Shown in pieces: positions 47,640 through 60,296 of a stretch of DNA of 64,000 nt; the first letter of the stretch is position 1; each line of letters begins with the position of its first letter. The notes beneath the pieces were generated by a model. The model saw nothing but the letters and a program-made list of their open reading frames with translations. It did no database searches and was not told where the DNA came from. Source of the DNA: Nematostella vectensis (taxonomy: Eukaryota; Cnidaria; Anthozoa; Actiniaria; Edwardsiidae); contig NC_064036.1 of assembly GCF_932526225.1 (NCBI RefSeq), positions 19,614,953 to 19,678,952 on the forward strand, written 5' to 3'. Position numbers and translations under genes: made by a program.

Positions 47640-50178
47640 CCCAAAAACTTGTTTCATCAGCCGCATCACGTGCATCCAATTTATTTATTCTCATAAGTAG
47701 TTTTAAATATCTTTGGACCAAGACACCTATAGGATAAATATAAAGTGCTTAGATCAAATTGGTATCTACTGTATCCAAGACCTTTTTAGGCTTTAAGTAA
47801 ACAGAAATGGAGTGAATACAGGATACGGTTAAAGTAATTGTACATAACTAGCCTCTATAAGACTAATTTCTTAATAAAGCCAAGAGCCTAAACAATAAAC
47901 ATGTAACACAAGAGAGTGCGAAACCCTCTGGATGATAATCCATGCGGGTGGTCTATTTTACTCGCACTGATTCCTATCTCTCTCCATACGATAACGTGAT
48001 AGAATGACGCAGCCGATAAATCCGTGAACAGAATTCGTGACCAGTTACGGCAATTCTACTTTTCAATAAGGTAACTGAAAAGTTAGAAAAACTTGAGAAA
48101 TGTATTATTTCTTTTTTCCTGTCCATCTTGAAAAACATTAACATGCAGTTTTTTGCCAATCAAACCTCGTCATTTAAAATCTAGCTTTTCCATATTTTGC
48201 GAAAGAAGAGGGAAATATATTTTCTCTAGCTTTTCCTCGATTTTTATCCTCTCAAAAGGCACGATTTTGCTTTGGGCAATTTTCATCTCTAACAGAAAAT
48301 TACTGGCTTAAGTTTTAGGCACAAAATTAATCAATTACATAGGGCCTTCCCCTCTAGTTGTGAAAATAAAGCTCTCCCTCATAAAAGAAAGTCATTCAGG
48401 GATAAACGTAGCTTGCGTCCATCGCTCGATCCTTGCCCAATGAACGAGCAAGTTACTGGGAGGCCGGGTCTGGAAAATATTTTTAAAATCCGATTCTTTA
48501 CATAATGGAAGAAATGTTGCTGATTCTTTTTACGATATCTCTTTTTTAAAGGAATTTCTATTCCTATTTTCTAGAATATACTTGCGCGCGTCTTTTTGGA
48601 TGATTCCCTTATTGCCCCGCGGGCCCGCTAAAATCGACCGCTCCGAACGTGCGCTCAATCATTGGCATACAATAATATAAGGAACTGGAGTGAACCAGTT
48701 GCGGTAGAGTGATATCACCACGCCTCCACAGTAGCGCCACTACATTGTGAAGTTATCAGGGTGGGTAACCCTCTCCGAGACCTAGAATGAAAATCAGGCT
48801 CTCGCCTTCGTGTCTGCAAATCGAATAAACTTAGCCTGAGATTTTCTAAAATGTTAAAAACCACCAAAAATATATTGAGGTTCATAAGAGCATTCTTGTA
48901 CAATCTACCCAAAAATTAACGTCTATAGCCAAATTCTTTGTTGCGCAAAGATAGTCAATCATACCACCGTGACCAATCAATTTTCTGTGTGCAATCAAAT
49001 GGTTTATGATGCCACAGTCAAAACCATCGAGTGGGTTTTAGACGGCTGATTGACTAAGGAAATTGAATTCTCCGAGGTCGCGTAACAACGAATTTGGCTA
49101 TAACATAACAAGTCTATTTACGTCATTATATTGTTTATGCGATACAGCGGCTGCATCTGTTATATACCGTTTGTAAATAGAAGCAATTCGTAGAGCATTA
49201 CACTGCGTCCAGACGATCAACTGAATGCTACCAATTGGTGCCTTTTTCTTTGTGAGTTTCGTTGGCGTTTAATAGGTCTATTACCACATTTTTGTTCTCC
49301 TCAAATTTGTGGAGTCGAACTAGTTGTGCTGGGAATTTTGGGGGGCGCTGGAACGGATGCTTGGGAAAAAAATCGCCGCGATCGGTTATACGGGCAATTA
49401 TTCATGTGCTAAAAAACCTAACCACTGCTGGCTGGGAAGAAAAGGAATGGTCCCTCCTAGAAATAAGGAACAGATAATTTTTTTCCAGCAACTTTTAAAA
49501 TGGGTAATTTCGGCATCAGATCATCTTCAAATGACGAAATATGCCATTTTAACGTGTTTCGGGAAGGGGGGCTCGTTGTATGCTCTTGAATGGAAAAAAA
49601 ACTACCAGTAATTTTAGGCTCTGCATTTCTGTTAGAGATGAGAAAACGCGTAGCAAAATCGTAGCGAGAAAAATTAATTTCCCTCTTCTTTTGCAAAATA
49701 TGGATTATAAAGGAAAATGACATTTTTCTGAACTCTTGACAAGGTTTGATTAGCAAAAAATGGATTTAAATTTATTTTCAAGACAAAATAAATGTCTTAT
49801 TTCAGTTACCTTATTCGCCTGAAAAGTGAAAAGTAGGATTGTCGAAACTGTTCACGGATTCAGATGGCCCATTTCAGGCACTTGCTTTTAAGTAAAAGGA
49901 AAACTTCATAACGAATAGATCTATTACAAAGATCTGACTTCTTACTTGCAAATACTTTTTCAGATTTCTTACTTGCACCTTTATATGTAACTTTGTGTGG
50001 GTACCTTGTGTTTTCCCCGAAATATGGCAGAACAGCAAAAACGCCAAGAGGATTCGACTCATCGCTAATCTCGCAGTGTTTCTGTTTTCAAGTCTACTCA
50101 GCAGTTGGAGCTATTTAGTCGTTTAGAAAAAAAATATATTGCGCTAGCATTAATAAACGGGTTTTATCATTCAAAGCT
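47640..50178. repeat. Repeat family copy A (split by a transposon)
   Basis: 47640-48017 and 49863-50178 together match 59205-60075 (copy B) in order, for example ATAAAGTGCTTA.ATCA.ATTGGTATCTAC and TGTGTGGGTACCTTGTGTTT. Copy A carries the 48018-49862 insertion that copy B lacks. Confidence 0.8.
48018..49862. mobile_element. TIR transposon with 3-bp target duplication and known empty site
   Basis: The left end AAATCCGTGAACAGAATTCG and the right end CTGTTCACGGATTCA form inverted repeats that continue inward (GGCAATTCTACTTTTCA against GAAAAGTAGGATTG). GAT stands on both sides (48015-48017, 49863-49865), and copy B reads CGCAGCCGATGGCCC uninterrupted at 59731-59743. On the minus strand at 48690-48440 it holds a decayed version of the coding stretch found in the 1.45-kb tandem units (CCAATGATTGAGCGCACGTT). 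Superfamily unknown. Confidence 0.8.
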
Positions 50179-50202
50179 TGCCAAATTTCCCCAGGGACAA
50201 AA

Positions 50203-50375
50203 TGTTGGCAACCAGCAGAATCCGTGACCAGTTTCGGCAATTCTACTTTTCACTTAGGAAGAATAAGATATCTGAAAAAGTTGAGAAACTTCTTATTTCT
50301 TTTTTTCTGTCGATCTTGCAGTTTTTTGCTAATCAAACCAAGATTTCAGAAAACTGGAAAAATGCCATACTTTTT
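50203..50375 (+). mobile_element. Left end of a second, related TIR element
   Basis: AGAATCCGTGACCAGTTTCG followed by GGCAATTCTACTTTTCACTT and TTTTTTGC.AATCAAACC repeats the left end of the element at 48018. It leads straight into the 1.45-kb tandem units, suggesting these are an amplified interior of such an element. No matching right end is seen after 54715. Confidence 0.6.
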
Positions 50376-53300
50376 CCTTTAAAATCTAGCTTTTCCATGT
50401 TTCGCAGAAGAAGAGGGAAACATCATATAAGACATCAAGTTGGACTGACCTCAGATACTTAAAATGAAGTGGTTCGCAAATACAGTTTTTTCAGTTTTTT
50501 AGTTTTCGTACCAAACACCCTAAACTGCGATTTCATTTGCACGTGCGTCGCACCTCACCGATTAATATCTCAAATTCATTTATGAATTTGCAAACTAGAA
50601 GCATTGGTGATTCATAGCCGTAGAAGGCCCCGTAAGATTGGGGGGGGGGGGTGCACAATGCAGAAACATTAAGAAAATATCGGGGGCATAGCCACGCCCC
50701 TACTGGTCATTCCCTTATCATTTTTTAAAATATTGGGGGAGACACATGCCCTCAGTGCCCCACCCCCTGTGATTATATTCGCAACAGATTATGGCGATCG
50801 CACGCTTTGAAGGGGATATTAGACCGGTTAAAATTTCAACGATTTTTTTTAAAACAATTACCCGCGAAAGGCCTTAAAATGTAAATATTATCATTAATAT
50901 AGCAAAAGGAGGAGCCAGAAGGACTCGGGATCCGCTGGGCCTTGGACATCGTGTCACATTGGACATGGAAACATGCGTTCTATTGATATCGCGTCTCTCC
51001 AACAAGTCATCCAAACGGAATTCAGTAATAGAGCGGAAGAACAGTCTCGAATTCGATCATATAACGATTTCAATGTGCCCCAAGCGACCATCCCACATGC
51101 CAAACTACTGTGGTGGCGTGGTAATATATCACTTTACCATAACTGGTTTCCTCCAGTTCCTTATTGTATGCCAACGATTGAGCGCGCGTTCTCAGAGGTC
51201 GATAAGCGGGCCCGCGGGGCAATACGGAAATCTTTCTTTTAAAAACAACAAGAAATCGCGCGAAAGTATATTCTAGAAAATAGGATACAGCAAAAACTGG
51301 AATTCGACTCTGCCAAATTTTCGTCTTTGAAACAATTAGCTAGATTCTTCCATTATGTAAAGAATCGGATTGAATATTTTACAGACCCGGCCTCGCAGTA
51401 ACTTATCGAATGCTGGACGCAAACGGCTGAAAATTGAGCCGACGTTTATCCCTTGAATGACTTTCTTTTATGAAGGATAGCTTTAGAGGGGAAAGCCCAA
51501 TGTTCAATTTATTAGTTTTGTGCCAAAAACTTAAGCACCCCCCCCCCCCCCTTTCATCAATACAAAACGCGCCTTTCCTATGGATACCGTGGAGAAAAGA
51601 AACTGCAAATGTTATGTATTGTTCATTGATTGATGTTACCATGGAGATACCGTGCTCGTCCGGGGAGGGCGCCGAACTTGTCAGGCTGGGTTGGACCAGC
51701 ACTCATCTACATTTTCCAAAATGACGTGACGTCATTCCCGATCTTCGGGTTCGGTTCGTCAATACACTTCGGCTTATTTTAAAAGTAACGCCAAACAGTC
51801 ACACACAATGTCTGCATTGTCCTTTAAAATCTAGCTTTTCCATGTTTCGCAGAAGAAGAGGGAAACATCATATAAGACATCAAGTTGGACTGACCTCAGA
51901 TACTTAAAATGAAGTGGTTCGCAAATACAGTTTTTTCAGTTTTTTAGTTTTTGTACCAAACACCCTAAACTGCGATTTCATTTGCACGTGCGTCGCACCT
52001 CACCGATTAATATCTCAAATTCATTTATGAATTTGCAAACTAGAAGCATTGGTGATTCATAGCCGTAGAAGGCCCCGTAAGATTGGGGGGGGGGGGGGGG
52101 GTGCACAATGCAGAAACATTAAGAAAATATCGGGGGCACAGCCACGCCCCTACTGGTCATTCCCTTATCATTTTTTAAAATATTGGGGGAGACACATGCC
52201 CTCAGTGCCCCACCCCCTGTGATTATATTCGCAACAGATTATGGCGATCGCACGCTTTGAAGGGGATACTAGACCGATTAAAATTTCAACGATTTTTTTT
52301 AAAACAATTACCCGCGAAAGGCCTTAAAATGTAAATATTATCATTAATATAGCAAAAGGAGGAGCCAGAAGGACTCGGGATCCGCTGGGCCTTGGACATC
52401 GTGTCACATTGGACATGGAAACATGCGTTCTATTGATATCGCGTCTTTCCAACAAGTCATCCAAACGGAATTCAGTAATAGAGCGGAAGAACAGTCTCGA
52501 ATTCGATCATATAACGATTTCAATGTGCCCCAAGCGACCATCCCACATGCCAAACTACTGTGGTGGCGTGGTAATATATCACTTTACCATAACTGGTTTC
52601 CTCCAGTTCCTTATTGTATGCCAACGATTGAGCGCGCGTTCTCAGAGGTCGATAAGCGGGCCCGCGGGGCAATACGGAAATCTTTCTTTTAAAAACAACA
52701 AGAAATCGCGCGAAAGTATATTCTAGAAAATAGGATACAGCAAAAACTGGAATTCGACTCTGCCAAATTTTCGTCTTTGAAACAATTAGCTAGATTCTTC
52801 CATTATGTAAAGAATCGGATTGAATATTTTACAGACCCGGCCTCGCAGTAACTTATCGAATGCTGGACGCAAACGGCTGAAAATTGAGCCGACGTTTATC
52901 CCTTGAATGACTTTCTTTTATGAAGGATAGCTTTAGAGGGGAAAGCCCAATGTTCAATTTATTAGTTTTGTGCCAAAAACTTAAGCACCCCCCCCCCCCT
53001 TTCATCAATACAAAACGCGCCTTTCCTATGGATACCGTGGAGAAAAGAAACTGCAAATGTTATGTATTGTTCATTGATTGATGTTACCATGGAGATACCG
53101 TGCTCGTCCGGGGAGGGCGCCGAACTTGTCAGGCTGGGTTGGACCAGCACTCATCTACATTTTCCAAAATGACGTGACGTCATTCCCGATCTTCGGGTTC
53201 GGTTCGTCAATACACTTCGGCTTATTTTAAAAGTAACGCCAAACAGTCACACACAATGTCTGCATTGTCCTTTAAAATCTAGCTTTTCCATGTTTCGCAG

Positions 53301-54715
53301 AAGAAGAGGGAAACATCATATAAGACATCAAGTTGGACTGACCTCAGATACTTAAAATGAAGTGGTTCGCAAATACAGTTTTTTCAGTTTTTTAGTTTTT
53401 GTACCAAACACCCTAAACTGCGATTTCATTTGCACGTGCGTCGCACCTCACCGATTAATATCTCAAATTCATTTATGAATGTGCAAACTAGAAGCATTGG
53501 TGATTCATAGCCGTAGAAGGCCCCGTAAGATTGGTGGGGGGGGGGGGTGCACAATGCAGAAACATTAAGAAAATATCGGGGGCACAGCCACGCCCCTACT
53601 GGTCATTCCCTTATCATTTTTTAAAATATTGGGGGAGACACATGCCCTCAGTGCCCCACCCCCTGTGATTATATTCGCAACAGATTATGGCGATCGCATG
53701 CTTTGAAGGGGATACTAGACCGATTAAAATTTCAACGATTTTTTTTAAAACAATTACCCGCGAAAGGCCTTAAAATGTAAATATTATCATTAATATAGCA
53801 AAAGGAGGAGCCAGAAGGACTCGGGATCCGCTGGGCCTTGGACATCGTGTCACATTGGACATGGAAACATGCGTTCTATTGATATCGCGTCTCTCCAACA
53901 AGTCATCCAAACGGAATTCAGTAATAGAGCGGAAGAACAGTCTCGAATTCGATCATATAACGATTTCAATGTGCCCCAAGCGACCATCCCACATGCCAAA
54001 CTACTGTGGTGGCGTGGTAATATATCACTTTACCATAACTGGTTTCCTCCAGTTCCTTATTGTATGCCAACGATTGAGCGCGCGTTCTCAGAGGTCGATA
54101 AGCGGGCCCGCGGGGCAATACGGAAATCTTTCTTTTAAAAACAACAAGAAATCGCGCGAAAGTATATTCTAGAAAATAGGATACAGCAAAAACTGGAATT
54201 CGACTCTGCCAAATTTTCGTCTTTGAAACAATTAGCTAGATTCTTCCATTATGTAAAGAATCGGATTGAATATTTTACAGACCCGGCCTCGCAGTAACTT
54301 ATCGAATGCTGGACGCAAACGGCTGAAAATTGAGCCGACGTTTATCCCTTGAATGACTTTCTTTTATGAAGGATAGCTTTAGAGGGGAAAGCCCAATGTT
54401 CAATTTATTAGTTTTGTGCCAAAAACTTAAGCACCCCCCCCCCCCTTTCATCAATACAAAACGCGCCTTTCCTATGGATACCGTGGAGAAAAGAAACTGC
54501 AAATGTTATGTATTGTTCATTGATTGATGTTACCATGGAGATACCGTGCTCGTCCGGGGAGGGCGCCGAACTTGTCAGGCTGGGTTGGACCAGCACTCAT
54601 CTACATTTTCCAAAATGACGTGACTTCATTCCCGATCTTCGGGTTCGGTTCGTCAATACACTTCGGCTTATTTTAAAAGTAACGCCAAACAGTCACACAC
54701 CGTGTCTGCATTGCC
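50376..54715 (+). repeat. 1.45-kb unit in three near-identical tandem copies
   Basis: Copies begin at 50376, 51821 and 53269 (CCTTTAAAATCTAGCTTTTC), each 1445-1448 bp. By eye they differ mainly in poly-G/C length (50640, 52085, 53534; 51538, 52987, 54433) and a few point changes such as CTCTCC/CTTTCC. The third copy stops at 54715 before unrelated sequence. High identity points to recent amplification, or to an assembly artefact. Confidence 0.95.
50973..51410 (+). pseudogene. Transposon-derived reading frame in the 1.45-kb unit (copy 1; also 52423-52856 and 53869-54298)
   Basis: The frame from 50973 encodes 89 residues (IDIASLQQVIQTEFSNRAEE ... WFPPVPYCMPTIERAFSEVD) then TAA at 51240. The same frame continues after the stop as KQQEIARKYILENRIQQKLE, FSSLKQLARFFHYVKNRIEY and FTDPASQ to TAA near 51402. 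IERAFSE faintly recalls the SERVFS box at the hAT transposase C-terminus, but the rest does not fit. The same stop occurs in all three copies, so it predates the triplication. Function unknown. An overlapping 105-codon frame at 50959 is likely a shadow. Confidence 0.4.
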
Positions 54716-55726
54716 CTTTTTTCATTTTATTCTCCTCAGAAATGCAGGCGTTTGCTATCCTAAGAATAGTAATTATATTAAAGTGTTGTCATAAGAATAA
54801 TATTATCTTTTGACTGCGACGAACGAGGCAGCTTTTACGGGCCCTTTACAAACAGTCTTTCAGAACATTTTATCTTCAAGTTTATCGCTTATGACTTTGG
54901 AAGAATGCTTAAAAAAATAATAACTGAAAGTCTGACCGTGTCTAAAAATTCTGGGTTCATCACAGTCATCAAACAGAAGAAAAAGCATTAGACATTTTGA
55001 AGTATGGAATTGGCTCCATACGTGAAACTGACGTTCGCGAGGACGTTCGTCAGGCAAAATAACCATGGCGGACAATAATAGTCACGGCTTACACATGTAT
55101 CGGTTCTGGTTTTAAATCAGAGATCGCTTGCAACAAACATCTATTGTTGCATTGGAAAGGTAAAGGTAGGCTATTTTTTTTTCTACTTCTCATAGTCATA
55201 CAGGATTTTCTAGATAAGCTTAATGGCTGATTGACTCATTCGTGATCGAGTCGTTTTGAAATATGGAATAGTGCTCCGTACATCAAAATGACAGCTAAGA
55301 AGTTCATTGTCTTTCCTAGCTAAAAAACGATTAGAGTAAGCAAAGAAGGCAATGAAAAGGCCAAAAGAAATGTTAAAAAAGATACTTTAGAGGTCATTTT
55401 ATTATTAAGCTTTCCAAGTTTATTCCAAGTCTTACCATCTTAATACAAAATCAAAAATTTACTGATTTGGTTCAGTAAAGAGCTCGTTACTGAAAAAAGC
55501 CCAATGCATGTTGAATAACACTTATAAAAACCCAAAATACTAAAATACCAAATCTACATGCAAGGATAATTACTGTTGTAACTTTTATTAGCATTGACTG
55601 CATGGTTGTAGAATCTCGAGGATCATAGACATATTATTGTGATATCTTATACTAAAATTGGAGGCATTTTGTAAATAAAGATTATCCAACCACAGCAGAG
55701 TACCCACCCTCTCCCGCTTGCTTTCA
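54716..55726. other. No supported gene
   Basis: AT-rich flank between the tandem triplication and the second 24-bp array. A short motif, GAAGTATGGAATTGGCTCCA near 55000, has a loose relative near 55260 (GAAATATGGAATAGTGCTCC). Nothing else is recognised. Confidence 0.4.
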
Positions 55727-58700
55727 AGCAGATTAAGCAATGATCGATCCGGTGGTAGACCGGGGGGTGGTGGTGCTTCTAGAGGTGGTGGTGCTACTGG
55801 GGGTGGTGGTGCTACTGGGGGTGGTGGTGGTGCTACTGGGGATGGTGGTGGTGCTACTGGGGGTGGTGGTGGTGCTACTGGGGGTGGTGGTGGTGCTACT
55901 GGGGGTGGTGGTTGTGCTACTGGGGGTGGTGGTGGTGCTACTGGGGGTGGTGGTGGTGCTACTGGGGGTGGTGGTGGTGCTACTGGGGGTGGTGGTGGTG
56001 CTACTGGGGGTGGTGGTGGTGCTACTGGGGGTGGTGGTGGTGCTACTGGGGGTGGTGGTGGTGCTACTGGGGGTGGTGGTTGTGCTACTGGGGGTGGTGG
56101 TGGTGCTACTGGGGGTGGTGGTTGTGCTACTGGTGGTCATGGTGGTGCTACTGGGGGTGGTGGTGGTGCTACTGGGGGTGGTGGTTGTGCTACTGGGGGT
56201 GGTGGTGGTGCTACTGGGGGTGGTGGTGGTGCTACTGGGGGTGGTGGTGGTACTACTGGGGATGGTGGTGGTGCTACTGGGGATGGTGGTGCTACTGGGG
56301 GTGGTGGTGGTGCTACTGGGGATAGTGGTGGTACTACTGGGGGTGGTGGTGGTGCTACTGGGGATGGTGGTGGTGCTACTGGGGGTGGTGGTGGTGCTAC
56401 TGGGGGTGGTGGTGCTACTGGGGGTGGTGGTGGTGCTACTGGGGGTGGTGGTGGTGCTACTGGGGGTGGTGGTTGTGCTACTGGGGGTGGTGGTGGTGCT
56501 ACTGGGGGTGGTGGTTGTGCTACTGGGGGTCATGGTGGTGCTACTGGGGGTGGTGGTGGTGCTACTGGGGGTGGTGGTTGTGCTACTGGGGGTGGTGGTG
56601 GTGCTACTGGGGGTGGTGGTGGTGCTACTGGGGGTGGTGGTTGTGCTACTGGGGGTGGTGGTGGTGCTACTGGGGGTGGTGGTGGTGCTACTGGGGGTGG
56701 TGGTGGTGCTACTGGGGATGGTGGTGGTGCTACTGGGGGTCATGGTGGTGCTACTGGGGGTGGTGGTTGTGCTACTGGGGGTCATGGTGGTGCTACTGAG
56801 GGTCATGGTGGTGCTACTGGGGGTGGTGGTGGTGCTACTGGGGGTGGTGGTGGTGCTACTGGGGGTGGTGGTGGTGCTACTGGGGGTGGTGGTTGTGCTA
56901 CTGGGGGTGGTGGTGGTGCTACTGGGGGTGGTGGTTGTGCTACTGGGGGTGGTGGTGGTGCTACTGGGGGTGGTGGTGGTGCTACTGGGGATGGTGGTGG
57001 TGCTACTGGGGATGGTGGTGCTACTGGGGGTGGTGGTGGTGCTACTGGGGATAGTGGTGGTACTACTGGGGGTGGTGGTGGTGCTACTGGGGGTGGTGGT
57101 GGTGCTACTGGGGGTGGTGGTGGTGCTACTGGGGGTGGTGGTGGTGCTACTGGGGGTCATGGTGGTGCTACTGGGGGTGGTGGTGGTGCTACTGGGGGTG
57201 GTGGTGGTGCTACTACGGGTGGTGTTGGTGCTACTGGGGGTCATGGTGGTGCTACTGGGGGTCATGGTAGTGCTACTGGGGGTCATGGTGGTGCTACTGG
57301 GGGTGGTGGTGGTGCTACTGGGGGTGGTGGTGGTGCTACTACGGGTGGTGTTGGTGCTACTGGGGGTCATGGTGGTGCTACTGGGGGTCATGGTAGTGCT
57401 ACTGGGGGTCATGGTGGTGCTACTGGAGGTGGTGGTGGTGCTACTGGGGGTCATGGTGGTGCTACTGGGGGTGGTGGTGGTGCTACTGGGGGTGGTGGTG
57501 GTGCTACTGGGGGTGGTGGTGGTGCTACTGGGGGTCATGGTAGTGCTACTGGGGGTGGTGGTGCTTCTAGAGGTGGTGGTGCTACTGGGGATGGTGGTGC
57601 TACTGGGGGTGGTGGTGGTGCTACTTGGGGCGGTGGTGGTGCTACTGGGGGTCATGGTGGTGCTACTGGGGGTGGTGGTGGTGCTACTGGGGGTCATGGT
57701 GGTGCTACTGGGGGTCATGGTAGTGCTACTGGGGGTGGTGGTGGTGCTACTGAGGGTCATGGTGGTGCTACTGAGGGTCATGGTGGTGCTACTGGGGGTG
57801 GTGGTGGTGCTACTGGGGGTGGTGGTGCTACTGGTGGTGGTGGTGCTACTGGGGGTGGTGGTGGTGCTACTTGGGGTCATGGTGGTGCTACTGGGGGTGG
57901 TGGTGGTGCTACTGGGGGTGGTGGTGCTACTGGTGGTGGTGGTGCTACTGGGGGTGGTGGTGGTGCTACTGGGGGTCATGGTGGTTCTACTGGGGGTGGT
58001 GGTGGTGCTACTGGGGGTGGTGGTGCTACTGGTGGTGGTGGTGCTACTGGGGATGGTGGTGGTGCTACTGGGGGTGGTGGTGGTGCTACTGGGGATGGTG
58101 GTGCTACTGGTGGTGGTGGTGCTACTGGGGGTGGTGGTGGTGCTACTGGGGGTCATGGTGGTGCTACTGGGGGTGGTGGTGGTGCTACTGGGGGTGGTGG
58201 TGGTGCTACTGGGGGTCATGGTGGTGCTACTGGGGGTGGTGGTGGTGCTACTGGGGGTGGTGGTGCTACTGGTGGTGGTGGTGCTACTGGGGGTGGTGGT
58301 GGTGCTACTGGGGGTCATGGTGGTGCTACTGTGGGTGGTGGTGGTGCTACTTGGGGTCATGGTGGTGCTACTGGGGATGGTGGTGGTGCTACTGGGGGTC
58401 ATGGTGGTGCTACTGGGGGTGGTGGTGCTACTGGGGGTGGTGTTGGTGCTACTGGAGGTGGTGGTGGTGCTACTGGGGGTGGTGGTGGTGCTACTGGGGG
58501 TGGTGGTGGTGCTACTGGGGGTCATGGTGGTGCTACTGGGGATGGTGGTGGTGCTACTGGGGGTCATGGTGGTGCTACTGGGGGTGGTTGTGCTACTGGG
58601 GATCATGGTGGTGCTACTGGGGGTCATGGTGGTGCTACTGGGGATGGTGGTGCTACTGGGGGTGGTGGTGGTGCTACTGGGGGTGGTGGTGGTGCTACTG

Positions 58701-59204
58701 GGGGTCATGGTGGTGCTACTGGGGGTGGTGGTGGTGCTACTGGGGGTGGTGGTGGTGCTACTGGGGGTGGTGTTGGTGCTACTGGAGGTGGTGTTGTTGC
58801 TACTGGGGTCATGGTGGTGCTACTGGGGGTGGTGGTGGTGCTACTGGGGGTCATGGTGGTGCTACTGGGGGTGGTGGTGGTGCTACTGGGGGTGGTGGTG
58901 GTGCTACTGGGGGTGGTGGTGGTGCTACTGGGGATGGTGGTGCTACTGGGGGCGGTGGTGGTGCTACTGGTGGTGGTGGTGCTACTGGGGGTGGTGGTGG
59001 TGCTACTGGGGGTCATGGTGGTGCTACTGGGGGTCATGGTGGTGCTACTGGGGGTGGTGGTGCTACTGGGGGTGGTGGTGGTGCTACTGGGGGTCATGGT
59101 GGTGCTACTGGGGGTCATGGTGGTGCTACTGGGGGTGGTGGTGGTGCTACTGGGGGTGGTGGTGGTGCTACTGGGGGTGGTGGTGGTGCTACTGGGGGTG
59201 TCAC
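55727..59204. repeat. 24-bp array, copy 2 (about 3.4 kb)
   Basis: About 143 copies of the 24-bp unit GGTGGTGGTGGTGCTACTGG plus GGGT, with GAT, CAT and three-base-deleted variants. Since 24 and 21 are multiples of 3, most frames on both strands stay open for roughly 1,000-1,170 codons (Gly/Ala/Thr, Val/Leu, Trp/Cys/Tyr; Thr/Pro/Ser on the minus strand). The minus frame is broken near 58800 by a one-base deletion. Leader TCAAGCAGATTAAGCAATGA resembles that at 39737, preceded by a pyrimidine-rich acceptor-like CTCTCCCGCTTGCTTTCAAG. Coding use is unproven. Confidence 0.95.
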
Positions 59205-60075
59205 AATGACTTGCTTCATCAGCTGGAGTTTGTTTCCATTTTCATTCAACTGAAATCCTAGCAGGTCCAGCCAATTCGTTTATTCTCATATCTAAAGTAG
59301 TTTTAAAATATCTTTAGACTAAGACACCTATATGATAGATATAAAGTGCTTATATCACATTGGTATCTACAGTATCCAAGACCATTTTAGGCTTTTAAAT
59401 ATAGAGAAATCGAGGTAATTCAGGATTCTGTATGGTTATTGTAATTAGCCTTACAGTTAGATAAGCTTTACTCTTCACCTGTCATAATGCGCACAGCATA
59501 AGTTCTCCAAGTATATCGTGTATACAGTAGTCATAAGACTAATTTCTTAATAAAGCCAAGAGCATATGATATTTTCCAGCATACAACAGAAGAGAGAGCA
59601 AAACCCTCCAGATAATCCATTAAGCCGTGATCTAATTAGCTCGCACTAATTCCTATCTCTCTCCATCCAATAACGTGATATAAGGACAATATATATGAAG
59701 CTTTTTCAGTGCTTGTTTTCTACAAATAACGCAGCCGATGGCCCATTTCAGGCACTTGTTTTTAATTAAAAGGAATTTTTTTAACGAATAGAACTATTAT
59801 AAAGATCTCACTTCTTATTTATAAGTACTTGTACAGATCTCTTGCACCTTTATATGTAATGTTGTGTGGGTACCTTGTGTTTCCCCCGAAATATGGAAGA
59901 ACAGCAGAAACGCCAGGAGGATTCGACTCATCGCTAATCTTGCAGTATTTCTGTTTTCAAGTCTACCAAGCATTTGGAGCCCTTTGGTTGTTTAGAAACA
60001 ATTTATATTGCACTAGTATTAATAACTTATCGCGTTTACTCATTCAATGCTTGCCAAATGTCCCCAGAAAGGCAT
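59205..60075. repeat. Repeat family copy B (unoccupied site)
   Basis: Diverged direct copy of 47640-48017 plus 49863-50178. The junction GCAGCCGATGGCCC at 59731 is intact, showing the state before insertion of the 1.85-kb TIR transposon in copy A. Short open frames here are not convincing. Confidence 0.8.
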
Positions 60076-60296
60076 ATTAAAAAAAATCGTTGAAGTTTTA
60101 TTATTTTTTGTTTGTTCAAAATGTTGGCACAAGGAGAAAGGAAATTGAAAAGAAAATAAGCACACTTCCCAATTACACAAACAAATATCCATCTTCTTCT
60201 AACCTTGCCAAAACGTAGGAAGAAACCACCGGACAGCCTCTATCTGCTGGTGTGCGTCGGACCTTGTGGTCTGCGCCGACAGTTGATTAATTAATA

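Noticed and set aside
55718-59261. Open frames of 991-1,173 codons on both strands
   Set aside because: They follow from a 24-bp unit without stops; several frames on both strands are equally open, so length is no evidence of coding.
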